A stretch of DNA of 34,229 nucleotides from Flavobacteria bacterium RIFCSPLOWO2_12_FULL_31_7 (GTDB taxonomy: Bacteria > Bacteroidota > Bacteroidia > Flavobacteriales > Flavobacteriaceae): NCBI GenBank assembly GCA_001800945.1, contig MGWJ01000022.1:1-34229 (forward strand), in the 5' to 3' direction. Positions 6,939 through 14,777 of the stretch are shown here, piece by piece. The notes below the pieces were generated by a model that was not told the DNA's origin, ran no database searches, and worked only from the letters and a program-made list of their open reading frames with translations. Both the position numbers and the translations under genes were made by a program. Position 1 is the first letter of the stretch. Each line of letters opens with the position of its first letter.

Positions 6939-8708
6939 ATGAAAAAGAAAATAACAGTTTTATTTTTAGTTTTTTCAATGGTTTTCATTTCTTGTGATCA
7001 AGATTTTAATACAATTGGATCAGATTTAGTTGGTGATGAACATTTTGATTTTGACACGTATACTCCAGCTTTAAAAGCTTATTCTGTTCGAACTGGAGAA
7101 GTGCAAACTAATAATTTACCAATTAATCCTCTTGGGTTTTATAAGAATCCGTTTTTTGGAGAAACAAAAGCAAATTTCGTAACTGATGTAGCCTTGAATT
7201 CGGTTCAGCCAAATTTCGGTACTGGAGTTGTGGTTGATGATGTAACATTGTATATTCCGTTTTACAGTACAGTGGAATCTACCAATGCAGATGGTTCAAA
7301 GGTGTATTCGCTTGATTCTATTTATGGTGCGAATAAAGAAAGCAAAATGAAACTAAATGTTTATGAAAACGGGTATTATTTAAGTTCTTTTGAAGGTCCA
7401 AATCAAGATGTTACTTCTAAGTATTATTCAGATATGGATGCTATTATTGATGCTCAAAAACGCGGTGCTGATGCTAGTGGAAATTCAATTAGTGTTGCCA
7501 GTGGAGGAACTAGATTAAATAATAGTTCAAATGTTGCAGAAAATGATGAATTCTTTTTCAATAAATCTGAGATTATAACTTATAAAACAAAACTAAATAC
7601 AGTTACAGGAGTTTTAGAATATGTAGACGAAAAGGGAGTGGTATTTGCGGATAAGTTAGATGTTACATTGAGAGCAAAGAACAGATTAGCGCCTGGTATT
7701 TATTTACATTTAAATAAAGATTTCTTCAAGAAAAAAATAATAGAATCCTCTAGCGATAATTTGTTTAATAACAACAATTTTAGACAGTATTTTAAAGGGT
7801 TGTATTTTAAAATGGAGCAAATTGCTGGAGAAGAAGGTGCTATGGCGATGTTGAATTTCAATGTTGCAAAAATTAATATTGATTACCATTCTATTGATAC
7901 TGGTTCAACAATTCCTACGGCCAAAACTTTTTTAATTGGATTAGGTCTAAATTCAGGTGGAAATACTATTTCATTACAAGATTTTAATTATTCTGGCGAT
8001 TATGATGCTGGTTTGACTGCTTCTAATCAAGTTACAGGTCAAGATGCCAATTTGTTTTTAAAAGGTGGTAAAGGTTCTGTTGTATATATGGATGTTTTTG
8101 GAGATACGGATGTGTTGAAAATAGTTGACGGACAACTGGTTTCTGGTTCAAACGAAGTGCCTGATGAATTGGATCAATTAAGATTAAAAGGTTGGTTGAT
8201 TAATGATGCTTATTTAGAGTTTTATATTGATAAAACTGCAATGGCAGGTAATACTGAGTTTCAAGAAGCAGAAAGATTGTATTTATTTGATGCAACCAAT
8301 CAAAAACCTTTAGCAGATTATTTCTTTGATTCGAGTACAAATTCAAATTCTAAAAGAAATAAAATTATTCATGGAGGTATGATTGAAAGAGATGATACTG
8401 GTTCAAATAAAGGAGTGAAATATAAAATCAGAATTACGCAACATATCAATAATCTTATTAATAGTACAAATGTTAACTTGAATAAGAACGTGAAATTAGG
8501 ATTGTGTGTTACTGAAAATATTGGTTTAACGGGTAATTATTTTTATAAATCACCAAGAACATTTAGTTCTGGACCAGATATTAATTTTTTCCCTGTAACT
8601 TCAATTATCGCACAGCAAGGAACAGTTTTATTTGGAACAAATCCTACTTCATCTGCAGATGCGGATAAAAAACTAAAATTAACAATTCATTTTACAAAAC
8701 CAAACTAA
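6939..8708 (+). CDS. DUF4270 domain-containing lipoprotein
   Basis: This 589-residue protein has a lipoprotein signal peptide. Lys2-Lys4 and a hydrophobic run are followed by the lipobox VFISC with Cys19 as the lipidated residue. The residues after the cysteine, DQDFN, resemble the acidic surface-export tag reported for Flavobacteriaceae lipoproteins, so the mature protein may be on the cell surface. The following NTIGSDLVGDEHFDFDTY is typical of DUF4270. The rest is beta-rich with no recognisable catalytic motif. It lies 5 bases after the short glycogen-synthase-like gene and 12 bases before glmS, so the three share a transcript. The neighbourhood suggests envelope or glycan biology, but the function is unknown. 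Confidence 0.88.
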   Translation: MKKKITVLFLVFSMVFISCDQDFNTIGSDLVGDEHFDFDTYTPALKAYSVRTGEVQTNNLPINPLGFYKNPFFGETKANFVTDVALNSVQPNFGTGVVVDDVTLYIPFYSTVESTNADGSKVYSLDSIYGANKESKMKLNVYENGYYLSSFEGPNQDVTSKYYSDMDAIIDAQKRGADASGNSISVASGGTRLNNSSNVAENDEFFFNKSEIITYKTKLNTVTGVLEYVDEKGVVFADKLDVTLRAKNRLAPGIYLHLNKDFFKKKIIESSSDNLFNNNNFRQYFKGLYFKMEQIAGEEGAMAMLNFNVAKINIDYHSIDTGSTIPTAKTFLIGLGLNSGGNTISLQDFNYSGDYDAGLTASNQVTGQDANLFLKGGKGSVVYMDVFGDTDVLKIVDGQLVSGSNEVPDELDQLRLKGWLINDAYLEFYIDKTAMAGNTEFQEAERLYLFDATNQKPLADYFFDSSTNSNSKRNKIIHGGMIERDDTGSNKGVKYKIRITQHINNLINSTNVNLNKNVKLGLCVTENIGLTGNYFYKSPRTFSSGPDINFFPVTSIIAQQGTVLFGTNPTSSADADKKLKLTIHFTKPN

Positions 8709-8720
8709 ACTCTTATATAT

Positions 8721-10568
8721 ATGTGTGGAATCGTAGGTTATATTGGTCATAGAGACGCATATCCAATTATTATAAAAGGATTAAAAAGATTAGAATATCG
8801 TGGATACGATAGTGCTGGTCTTGTTTTATATGATGGTAAAGATTTGAAACTTTGTAAAACTAAAGGAAAAGTTTCCGATTTAGAAGAAAAAGTAGCTAAG
8901 GAAATATCTACTGATGGACATATTGGTTTTGGTCATACACGTTGGGCAACTCATGGAGTACCAAACGATGTAAACTCTCATCCACATTTCTCAAATTCTG
9001 GAAAATTAGCGATTGTTCATAACGGAATTATTGAAAACTATGAGCCGTTAAAAAAAGAATTAATCAAAAGAGGGTATGTTTTTCATTCAGATACAGATAC
9101 GGAAGTTTTAATCAATTTAATTGAAGACGTTCAGAAAACAGATAACTTAAAACTAGGAAAAGCAGTTCAAGTTGCCTTAAATCAAGTGGTTGGAGCTTAT
9201 GCTATTGTGGTTTTTGATGTGAACAAACCAGATGAATTAGTTTGTGCGCGTTTAGGTTCGCCTTTAGCAATTGGTATTGGTGAAGAAGAATATTTCGTAG
9301 CTTCAGATGCTTCTCCATTTATTGAATTTACTTCTAACGCTATTTATTTAGAAGATGAAGAAATGGCCATCATTCGTTTGAATAAACCAATGAAAGTTCG
9401 TAAAATTAAAGATGATTCTTTAGTAGATCCTTACGTGCAAGAATTGCAAATGAATTTAGAGCAAATCGAAAAAGGTGGTTACGAACATTTCATGTTAAAA
9501 GAAATTTACGAACAACCAAACGTAATTAAAGATACTTACAGAGGAAGACTATTAGCTAACAAAGGCATTATTCAAATGTCTGGTGTAGAAGACAATTTAG
9601 AACGATTTACAAACGCAAAACGAATTCTAATCATTGCTTGTGGAACTTCATGGCATGCCGGTTTAGTGGCCGAATATGTTATTGAAGAATTTGCAAGAAT
9701 TCCTGTTGAAGTAGAATATGCTTCAGAATTCAGATACAGAAATCCAATTATTAATAAAGATGATGTGGTGATTGCTATTTCACAATCTGGTGAAACAGCG
9801 GATACTTTAGCGGCAATCAAACTGGCAAAAGAAAACGGAGCATTTGTTTTTGGAGTATGTAATGTGGTAGGCTCATCTATTTCAAGAGAAACTGATGCAG
9901 GTGCTTATACTCACGCTGGACCAGAAATTGGTGTAGCTTCAACAAAAGCATTTACAACTCAAATCACTATTCTTACTCTTTTAGCTTTACGTTTAGCAAA
10001 AGCGAAAGGAACAATGAATCAATCGGATTATCAACGTTATTTGTTAGAATTAGAAATGATTCCAGAAAAAGTTCAAGAAGCTTTACAAACCAATGAGGTG
10101 TCAAAAGCAATTGCTGAGATTTATAAAAATGTACCAAATGCTTTGTATTTAGGTAGAGGATTTAATTTTCCAGTAGCTTTAGAAGGTGCGTTGAAATTAA
10201 AAGAAATATCATATATTCATGCAGAAGGTTATCCTGCTGCTGAAATGAAACATGGGCCAATTGCTTTAATTGACGAACAAATGCCAGTTATAGTAATTGC
10301 TCCTAATAAAGGTCATTACGATAAAGTAGTGAGTAATATTCAAGAAATAAAATCAAGAAGTGGAAAAATCATTGCCGTAGTAACTAAAGGCGATACGCAA
10401 GTGAAAGCTTTAGCAGATCACGTAATTGAAATTCCAGAAACTTCTGAAGCGTTAACGCCATTATTAACCACAATTCCATTGCAATTGTTGTCTTATCACA
10501 TTGCGGTTTTAAGAGGTTGTAATGTAGATCAGCCTAGGAATTTGGCAAAATCAGTGACCGTAGAATAA
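8721..10568 (+). CDS. glmS: Glutamine--fructose-6-phosphate aminotransferase (isomerizing)
   Basis: GlmS makes glucosamine 6-phosphate from fructose 6-phosphate and glutamine, the first step to UDP-GlcNAc for peptidoglycan and LPS. The 615-residue length is normal. The protein begins MCGIVGYIGHR, so Cys2 becomes the N-terminal nucleophile of the glutamine amidotransferase domain. RGYDSAGL and GHTRWATHG follow. Two SIS sugar-binding domains occupy the C-terminal half (ACGTSWHAG, SQSGETADTLAA and GVASTKAFTTQ; then LGRGFNFPVALEGALKLKE), and the chain ends in the typical KSVTVE. It is the last gene of a three-gene operon and is followed directly by a rho-independent terminator. There is no glmS ribozyme: only 12 bases separate it from the gene before. 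Confidence 0.98.
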   Translation: MCGIVGYIGHRDAYPIIIKGLKRLEYRGYDSAGLVLYDGKDLKLCKTKGKVSDLEEKVAKEISTDGHIGFGHTRWATHGVPNDVNSHPHFSNSGKLAIVHNGIIENYEPLKKELIKRGYVFHSDTDTEVLINLIEDVQKTDNLKLGKAVQVALNQVVGAYAIVVFDVNKPDELVCARLGSPLAIGIGEEEYFVASDASPFIEFTSNAIYLEDEEMAIIRLNKPMKVRKIKDDSLVDPYVQELQMNLEQIEKGGYEHFMLKEIYEQPNVIKDTYRGRLLANKGIIQMSGVEDNLERFTNAKRILIIACGTSWHAGLVAEYVIEEFARIPVEVEYASEFRYRNPIINKDDVVIAISQSGETADTLAAIKLAKENGAFVFGVCNVVGSSISRETDAGAYTHAGPEIGVASTKAFTTQITILTLLALRLAKAKGTMNQSDYQRYLLELEMIPEKVQEALQTNEVSKAIAEIYKNVPNALYLGRGFNFPVALEGALKLKEISYIHAEGYPAAEMKHGPIALIDEQMPVIVIAPNKGHYDKVVSNIQEIKSRSGKIIAVVTKGDTQVKALADHVIEIPETSEALTPLLTTIPLQLLSYHIAVLRGCNVDQPRNLAKSVTVE

Positions 10569-10571
10569 TAT

Positions 10572-10604
10572 AAAAAAGCGAAATAATAAGTATTTCGCTT
10601 TTTT
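10572..10604 (+). terminator. Rho-independent terminator after glmS
   Basis: A perfect 14-base-pair hairpin (10572-10585 with 10591-10604, 5-base loop) has GCGAAATA against TATTTCGC at its core. A-runs and T-runs flank it, so it could stop transcripts in either direction. It begins 4 bases after the glmS stop codon. Confidence 0.9.
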
Positions 10605-10628
10605 ATTGAAAAAAATTCAAAAAATATA

Positions 10629-10660
10629 TTGCATAATTGCATCTAAAAAAACTATCTTTG
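10629..10660 (+). promoter_or_regulatory. Bacteroidota-type promoter for atpD-atpC
   Basis: A -33 TTG at 10629-10631 and a -7 TATCTTTG at 10653-10660 (full TAnnTTTG match) are separated by 21 bases, the preferred spacing in Flavobacterium. The predicted transcript starts at about 10667. A second TTG at 10637-10639 is too close. This is the best-formed promoter in the window, as expected for a highly expressed ATP synthase unit. Confidence 0.75.
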
Positions 10661-10665
10661 CACTC

Positions 10666-10706
10666 TGAAAAAAGTATGTTTTTTTTCAATAATTAATAGC
10701 TATTAA
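10666..10706 (+). other. atpD 5' leader: A/T hairpin followed by a perfect palindrome
   Basis: TGAAAAAA at 10666-10673 pairs with TTTTTTCA at 10681-10688 around a 7-base loop, right at the predicted transcript 5' end. The sequence TTAATAGCTATTAA at 10693-10706 is a perfect 14-base palindrome, 15 bases before the atpD start. These could shape mRNA stability or form a protein site; no function is shown. Confidence 0.4.
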
Positions 10707-10721
10707 ATAAATACATAAGCA

Positions 10722-12233
10722 ATGTCTAAAGTTACAGGAAAAGTTGCACAAATTATTGGACCAGTTGTAGATGTAGTGTTCGACACTACTAACGGTGAAC
10801 TTCCAAAAATTTATGATTCATTAGAAATTACTAAAAAAGACGGTACTAAATTAGTATTAGAAGTACAATCTCATATTGGTGAAAATACAGTGCGTACTAT
10901 CTCAATGGATTCTTCTGATGGTTTATCAAGAGGTACTGAAGTGGTTGGAACTGGAAATCCAATCAAAATGCCAATTGGACCAGATGTTTATGGTCGTTTA
11001 TTCAACGTTATTGGTGATGCTATCGATGGTTTAGGTGAATTACCTAAAGACGGAGATAACGGGATGTCTATTCACCGTGCTGCACCAAAATTTGAAGATT
11101 TAGCTACTTCTTCTGAAGTTTTATTTACAGGGATTAAAGTAATCGACTTAATTGAGCCTTATGCAAAAGGAGGTAAAATTGGTTTATTCGGTGGTGCTGG
11201 AGTAGGTAAAACAGTATTAATTCAAGAATTAATTAACAATATCGCAAAAGGTCACGGTGGACTTTCTGTATTCGCAGGAGTAGGGGAAAGAACTCGTGAA
11301 GGAAATGACTTACTTCGTGAGATGTTAGAGTCAGGTATTATTAAATATGGTGATGATTTCATGCACTCTATGGAAAATGGAGGATGGGATTTATCTAAAG
11401 TAGATATGCCAGGAATGAGAGAATCTAAAGCTACTTTCGTTTTCGGACAAATGAATGAGCCACCTGGTGCTCGTGCTCGTGTAGCCTTATCAGGATTATC
11501 TATTGCGGAATATTTCCGTGATGGAGCTGGAACTGGACAAGGAAAAGACGTACTTTTCTTCGTAGATAACATTTTTCGTTTTACACAAGCGGGTTCTGAA
11601 GTATCTGCACTTTTAGGACGTATGCCTTCTGCAGTAGGTTACCAACCAACTTTAGCAACAGAAATGGGTGCGATGCAAGAGCGTATTACTTCAACTAAGA
11701 AAGGATCAATTACATCTGTACAAGCGGTTTACGTACCTGCGGATGACTTAACTGACCCGGCGCCAGCAACAACATTTGCTCACTTAGATGCTACAACAGT
11801 ATTGTCTCGTAAAATTGCTGAGTTAGGTATTTATCCAGCGGTAGATCCACTAGATTCTACTTCTCGTATCTTAACTCCAGAAATTTTAGGAGATGATCAC
11901 TATGATTGTGCGCAAAGAGTAAAAGAAATTTTACAACGTTACAAACAATTACAAGATATTATCGCGATTTTAGGTATGGAAGAATTATCTGAAGAAGATA
12001 AATTAGTCGTATCTCGTGCTCGTAAAGTACAACGTTTCTTATCTCAACCTTTCCACGTAGCAGAACAGTTTACTGGAATTCCAGGGGTTTTAGTAGATAT
12101 CAAAGATACTATCAAAGGATTTAATATGATTATGGATGGGGAATTAGACCGTTTACCAGAATCAGCTTTCAACCTTAAAGGAAGTATTCAAGAAGCTATC
12201 GAAGCTGGAGAAAAAATGTTAGCAGAAGCGTAA
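10722..12233 (+). CDS. atpD: F0F1 ATP synthase subunit beta
   Basis: This is the catalytic beta subunit of the membrane ATP synthase, which makes ATP from ADP and phosphate using the ion gradient. The 503-residue protein has the P-loop GGAGVGKT at 157-164, the catalytic glutamate in GVGERTREGND (Glu189), and LSGLSIAEYFRD, the family's conserved nucleotide-site stretch. It also has VYVPADDLTDPAPATTFAHLD and the C-terminal DELSEED-like ELSEEDKL. It is paired only with atpC. The other subunit genes (a, c, b, delta, alpha, gamma) are not nearby, which matches the split arrangement known in Bacteroidota. Transcription should begin at the promoter at 10629-10660. Confidence 0.98.
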   Translation: MSKVTGKVAQIIGPVVDVVFDTTNGELPKIYDSLEITKKDGTKLVLEVQSHIGENTVRTISMDSSDGLSRGTEVVGTGNPIKMPIGPDVYGRLFNVIGDAIDGLGELPKDGDNGMSIHRAAPKFEDLATSSEVLFTGIKVIDLIEPYAKGGKIGLFGGAGVGKTVLIQELINNIAKGHGGLSVFAGVGERTREGNDLLREMLESGIIKYGDDFMHSMENGGWDLSKVDMPGMRESKATFVFGQMNEPPGARARVALSGLSIAEYFRDGAGTGQGKDVLFFVDNIFRFTQAGSEVSALLGRMPSAVGYQPTLATEMGAMQERITSTKKGSITSVQAVYVPADDLTDPAPATTFAHLDATTVLSRKIAELGIYPAVDPLDSTSRILTPEILGDDHYDCAQRVKEILQRYKQLQDIIAILGMEELSEEDKLVVSRARKVQRFLSQPFHVAEQFTGIPGVLVDIKDTIKGFNMIMDGELDRLPESAFNLKGSIQEAIEAGEKMLAEA

Positions 12234-12239
12234 TATAAA

Positions 12240-12298
12240 GTTAGAAGTTAGAAGTTAGAAGTGGGAAGTTAAGTCTTCTTCTTCAAACTTCTAGCTTC
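12240..12298 (+). repeat. Heptamer repeat GTTAGAA forming a hairpin between atpD and atpC
   Basis: Five consecutive units start at 12240: GTTAGAA three times, then GTGGGAA and GTTAAG. Part of the tract (12251-12262) can pair over 12 bases, with one G-T wobble, with ACTTCTAGCTTC at 12287-12298. The 86-base space between two genes of one operon is thus mostly foldable repeat. It might adjust the atpD to atpC expression ratio by RNA processing; that is inference. Confidence 0.6.
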
Positions 12299-12319
12299 CT
12301 TCTTCAAACTTAAAAAAAT

Positions 12320-12601
12320 ATGATTTTAGAAATAGTATCACCAGAAGCAACCTTATTTTCAGGAGAAGTTACATCTGTGGCTGTTCCAGGAATAAATGGA
12401 GAATTTCAAATGTTAAATAATCACGCAGCTATTGTTTCCTTGTTAACAAAAGGAAATGTGAAAATTAACGCTCAAAATATTAAAATTGAAAAAGAACACG
12501 TTTCTAAATTCACTAAAGTAAATGAGCAAACATTCTGGTTACCAATTAATTCTGGTACTATAGAAATGAATAACAATAAAGTAATTGTTTTAGCAGATTA
12601 A
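12320..12601 (+). CDS. atpC: F0F1 ATP synthase subunit epsilon (short form)
   Basis: The epsilon subunit sits on the central stalk and links rotation to catalysis; in many bacteria its C-terminal helices also brake ATP hydrolysis. The 93-residue protein shows the N-terminal beta-sandwich landmarks (LEIVSPEATLFSGEVTSVAV, GINGEFQMLNNHAAIVSLL) and ends right after the last strand (NKVIVLAD). The usual 130-140-residue form has two more helices, which are missing here. From family knowledge, this short form is normal in Bacteroidota, so I do not regard it as truncated. It is 86 bases after atpD and is followed by a rho-independent terminator. Confidence 0.93.
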   Translation: MILEIVSPEATLFSGEVTSVAVPGINGEFQMLNNHAAIVSLLTKGNVKINAQNIKIEKEHVSKFTKVNEQTFWLPINSGTIEMNNNKVIVLAD

Positions 12602-12622
12602 TTCAGTTCTTTTATTAAAATA

Positions 12623-12660
12623 AAAATCCCGGTAAGTGTTTTTCTTATCGGGATTTTTTT
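12623..12660 (+). terminator. Rho-independent terminator after atpC
   Basis: A 14-base stem (12623-12636 with 12644-12657, one G-T wobble) built on ATCCCGGTAAG against CTTATCGGGAT is followed by a T-run. It is 21 bases after the atpC stop codon. Confidence 0.88.
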
Positions 12661-12777
12661 ATTTCTACTTTTTTAGATCCGTACTAATAGCAATGGCATT
12701 TTCTGGGATTTATATTTCTCTTAAACTAGTGACAATATTTTATTATATTTTTATTTTCATTTTTGTATTTTTACCGT

Positions 12778-13302
12778 ATGGATAAAACAAAACCTGAAAT
12801 TGTAGAATTATATAACGATAAATTGAATTTTTTCGAGATTTTTTTCTCTTCCTTATTTTATACTTTTTCATTAGTTGCTTTTGTAAGTTATTTCTACTTT
12901 TTATTTAATTCTGGTTTTAGTTATGAGGTTTTTAAAGCCTCACCAGCTTTTTTAACATTAACTTTTGTTTTCCTAAATCCTGCAATTATTATTTCTGAAG
13001 TCAATATTATTAGAGTTAGTACCTCTGAAAAAAAGATTTTTCACACAATTGAAATTTTATTTTACAAAAAAAATAAAGTTATCGAAGCTGAATTTTTTGA
13101 TTACGTTGCGATTAATAAATCCAATTTAGGCTATAATGTAACTTTGTGGTATGAAGGAAATAGAAGGATGGAACTTGTATCTTTCTATAAAAAAGAAAAA
13201 GTATTTAATTATGCTAAAGCAGTAGCAAAAGGAATTAAAACGGATTTGTTAGATAAAACTGACCTAAAAAATCCCATTTGGACAGCATCAAAAGACTTAT
13301 GA
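12778..13302 (+). CDS. Unknown membrane protein coupled to bioF
   Basis: I do not recognise this 174-residue protein. It has two hydrophobic segments near the N-terminus (about 17-45 and 50-70), then a charged cytoplasmic-looking domain with mixed strands (residues 75-150, including IRVSTSEKKIFHTIEILFY and LWYEGNRRMELVSFY). That domain could be PH-like, as in bacterial membrane PH-domain proteins, but this is only a shape argument. I chose ATG at 12778; an in-frame TTG at 12763 overlaps a CATTTTTG sequence that resembles a -7 element. Its stop codon overlaps the bioF start as ATGA (13299-13302), so the two are translationally coupled. This position suggests co-expression with biotin synthesis, not necessarily a role in it. 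Confidence 0.75.
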   Translation: MDKTKPEIVELYNDKLNFFEIFFSSLFYTFSLVAFVSYFYFLFNSGFSYEVFKASPAFLTLTFVFLNPAIIISEVNIIRVSTSEKKIFHTIEILFYKKNKVIEAEFFDYVAINKSNLGYNVTLWYEGNRRMELVSFYKKEKVFNYAKAVAKGIKTDLLDKTDLKNPIWTASKDL

Positions 13303-14444
13303 AAATCCCAAATCCACTACAACAAAAATTAGATCTTCGTACAGAAACAAATGCTTTACGAAAATTGCCTGTTTCCACTAATGGAATCGATTTTTCTTCT
13401 AACGATTATTTAGGTTTTGCTAAAAGTCTAGAAATTTTCGATAATACACATCAATATTTAGTAGATAAAAATATCAAAGCAAACGGCGCAACAGGTTCTC
13501 GATTAATTTCTGGAAATCATCATTTATATACTCTTACAGAAGATTTTATCGCTCAATTTCATAATTCGGAAGCTTCCTTAATTTTTAATTCGGGTTACGA
13601 TGCGAATGTGGGTTTTTTTAGTTCCGTTCCGCAACGCAACGATATTATTTTGTATGACGAATTATGTCACGCATCCATTCGTGATGGCATCCAAATGAGT
13701 CATGCTAAATCGTATAAATTTCAACATAACGATTATGAAGATTTAGAAAGTTTATTGCGAAAATTTGTCACACTGAGCGGAGTCGAAGTGTCTGTTTACA
13801 TCGTTACGGAATCCGTTTTTTCTATGGATGGTGATGCACCAAACATAGAAACTTTGGTACAGCTTTCCGAGAAATTCAATGCGCTTTTAGTAATTGATGA
13901 AGCCCATGCTTTAGGTGTTTTTGGAGATAACGGTGAAGGATTAGTACAATCTCAGAATCTTCAAAATAAAGTTTTCGCCAGAATTATGACTTTCGGAAAG
14001 GGTTTAGGTTGCCACGGCGCTGCGATTTTAGGAAATACAGATTTAAAAGAATATTTAGTCAATTTTGCCAGAAGTTTTATTTACACAACCGGACTTTCAC
14101 CTCATTCGGTGGCAACAATCTTAATGGCTTATAAAAACTTAAATTCGTCTTTAGAACTTCAAAAACTGAAAAATAATATTAATTTTTTCAACCAACAAAA
14201 ACAATTATTAGGCATAAAACCTTTGTTTGTGTATAGTAAATCTGCGATTCATTCGGCTATAATTCCAGGTAATGAAAAGGTAAAACATATTGCTTCACAG
14301 TTACAAGAAAAAGGTTTTGAAGTCAAAGCAATCCTTTCTCCAACGGTTCCAGAAGGTCAAGAAAGATTGCGTTTTTGTTTGCATAGTTATAATTCTGAAC
14401 AAGAAATTTCCGCCGTAATCACCTGTCTTTACTCGCTTCTTTAA
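13299..14444 (+). CDS. bioF: 8-amino-7-oxononanoate synthase (with in-frame repeat insertion)
   Basis: BioF condenses pimeloyl-thioester with L-alanine to 8-amino-7-oxononanoate, the first step of biotin ring assembly, using PLP. The 381-residue protein has SSNDYLGF, NGATGSRLISGNHHLY, DELCHASIRDG, VIDEAHALGVFG and TFGKGLG, where Lys234 should hold the PLP. I chose ATG at 13299, in ATGA overlap with the upstream gene; the frame could also be read from TTG at 13278. Residues Val157-Ser165 (VTLSGVEVS) are encoded by a palindromic repeat of a type otherwise found between genes (13767-13793). It falls in a variable surface stretch just before the conserved YIVTESVFSMDGD, so activity is probably kept. 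8-amino-7-oxononanoate would be the substrate of BioA at 18242. Confidence 0.94.
   Translation: MKIPNPLQQKLDLRTETNALRKLPVSTNGIDFSSNDYLGFAKSLEIFDNTHQYLVDKNIKANGATGSRLISGNHHLYTLTEDFIAQFHNSEASLIFNSGYDANVGFFSSVPQRNDIILYDELCHASIRDGIQMSHAKSYKFQHNDYEDLESLLRKFVTLSGVEVSVYIVTESVFSMDGDAPNIETLVQLSEKFNALLVIDEAHALGVFGDNGEGLVQSQNLQNKVFARIMTFGKGLGCHGAAILGNTDLKEYLVNFARSFIYTTGLSPHSVATILMAYKNLNSSLELQKLKNNINFFNQQKQLLGIKPLFVYSKSAIHSAIIPGNEKVKHIASQLQEKGFEVKAILSPTVPEGQERLRFCLHSYNSEQEISAVITCLYSLL
13767..13793 (+). repeat. Palindromic repeat (GTC-stem-GTCGA-stem family) inside bioF
   Basis: ACACT at 13770-13774 pairs with AGTGT at 13787-13791 around the 12-base loop GAGCGGAGTCGA, within GTC...CT borders. The same plan is seen at 25957-25983, with a different but also self-complementary stem. 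It is translated in frame as nine residues of BioF without breaking the gene. Confidence 0.65.
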
Positions 14445-14486
14445 AAAAGAATAATTTTTTTTGTAACGTTTTTGTTTTTCGATTAC

Positions 14487-14499
14487 TTACGAGTCGTAA
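14487..14499. promoter_or_regulatory. Odd palindrome upstream of the 68-residue membrane protein
   Basis: TTACGA-G-TCGTAA is a perfect 6-base inverted repeat around one central base, 21 bases before the ATG at 14521. Its size and symmetry suit a dimeric regulator. The sequence TCGTAATC with a following AATTAAA recurs at 14730-14746 upstream of the next gene. No regulator is known. Confidence 0.3.
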
Positions 14500-14520
14500 T
14501 CAAATTAAACTATACAAATC

Positions 14521-14727
14521 ATGGAAACAAAAACACAAAGTCCTAATAAAATGCAAATTACGGCAAATTATGTAATGTTATTTTTAGCCACTTTTGGCAT
14601 TGGATATTCAACAGTCAAGTATTTTATTTTAACTAACAATGACACCAATTGGTCTACTATTGCACCGTTGTTTATTATTTCAATAATTGTACTTTTCAGT
14701 TCTTTAAGAAATTTAAGAAGAAAATAG
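14521..14727 (+). CDS. Small two-helix membrane protein, unknown
   Basis: This 68-residue protein has a polar N-terminus, then two hydrophobic helices (about 14-33 and 44-60) separated by a short loop NNDTNWST, and ends with a basic tail LRNLRRK that should stay in the cytoplasm. No catalytic motif is present and I do not recognise the family. It stands alone: 76 bases after bioF and 50 bases before the TraB/GumN gene. An odd palindrome at 14487-14499 lies just upstream. Codon use and composition look like its neighbours, and the ATG start is unambiguous. It is probably a real gene, though short. Confidence 0.65.
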   Translation: METKTQSPNKMQITANYVMLFLATFGIGYSTVKYFILTNNDTNWSTIAPLFIISIIVLFSSLRNLRRK

Positions 14728-14777
14728 TTCGTAATCTAAATTAAAGTTTCAATCATCAAATTTAAATTAATCAAAAA

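Noticed and set aside
8709..8720. glmS ribozyme or riboswitch before glmS.
   Set aside because: Only 12 bases separate glmS from the gene before, and no ribozyme core is visible.
12602..12777. Possible small gene or RNA between atpC and the next gene.
   Set aside because: Apart from the terminator and an A+T-rich promoter-like stretch, no frame or structure is supported.
14437..14460. Terminator candidate after bioF (TTCTTT-AAA-AAAGAA then T-run).
   Set aside because: The stem is only six A-T-rich pairs and overlaps the stop codon; too weak to call.
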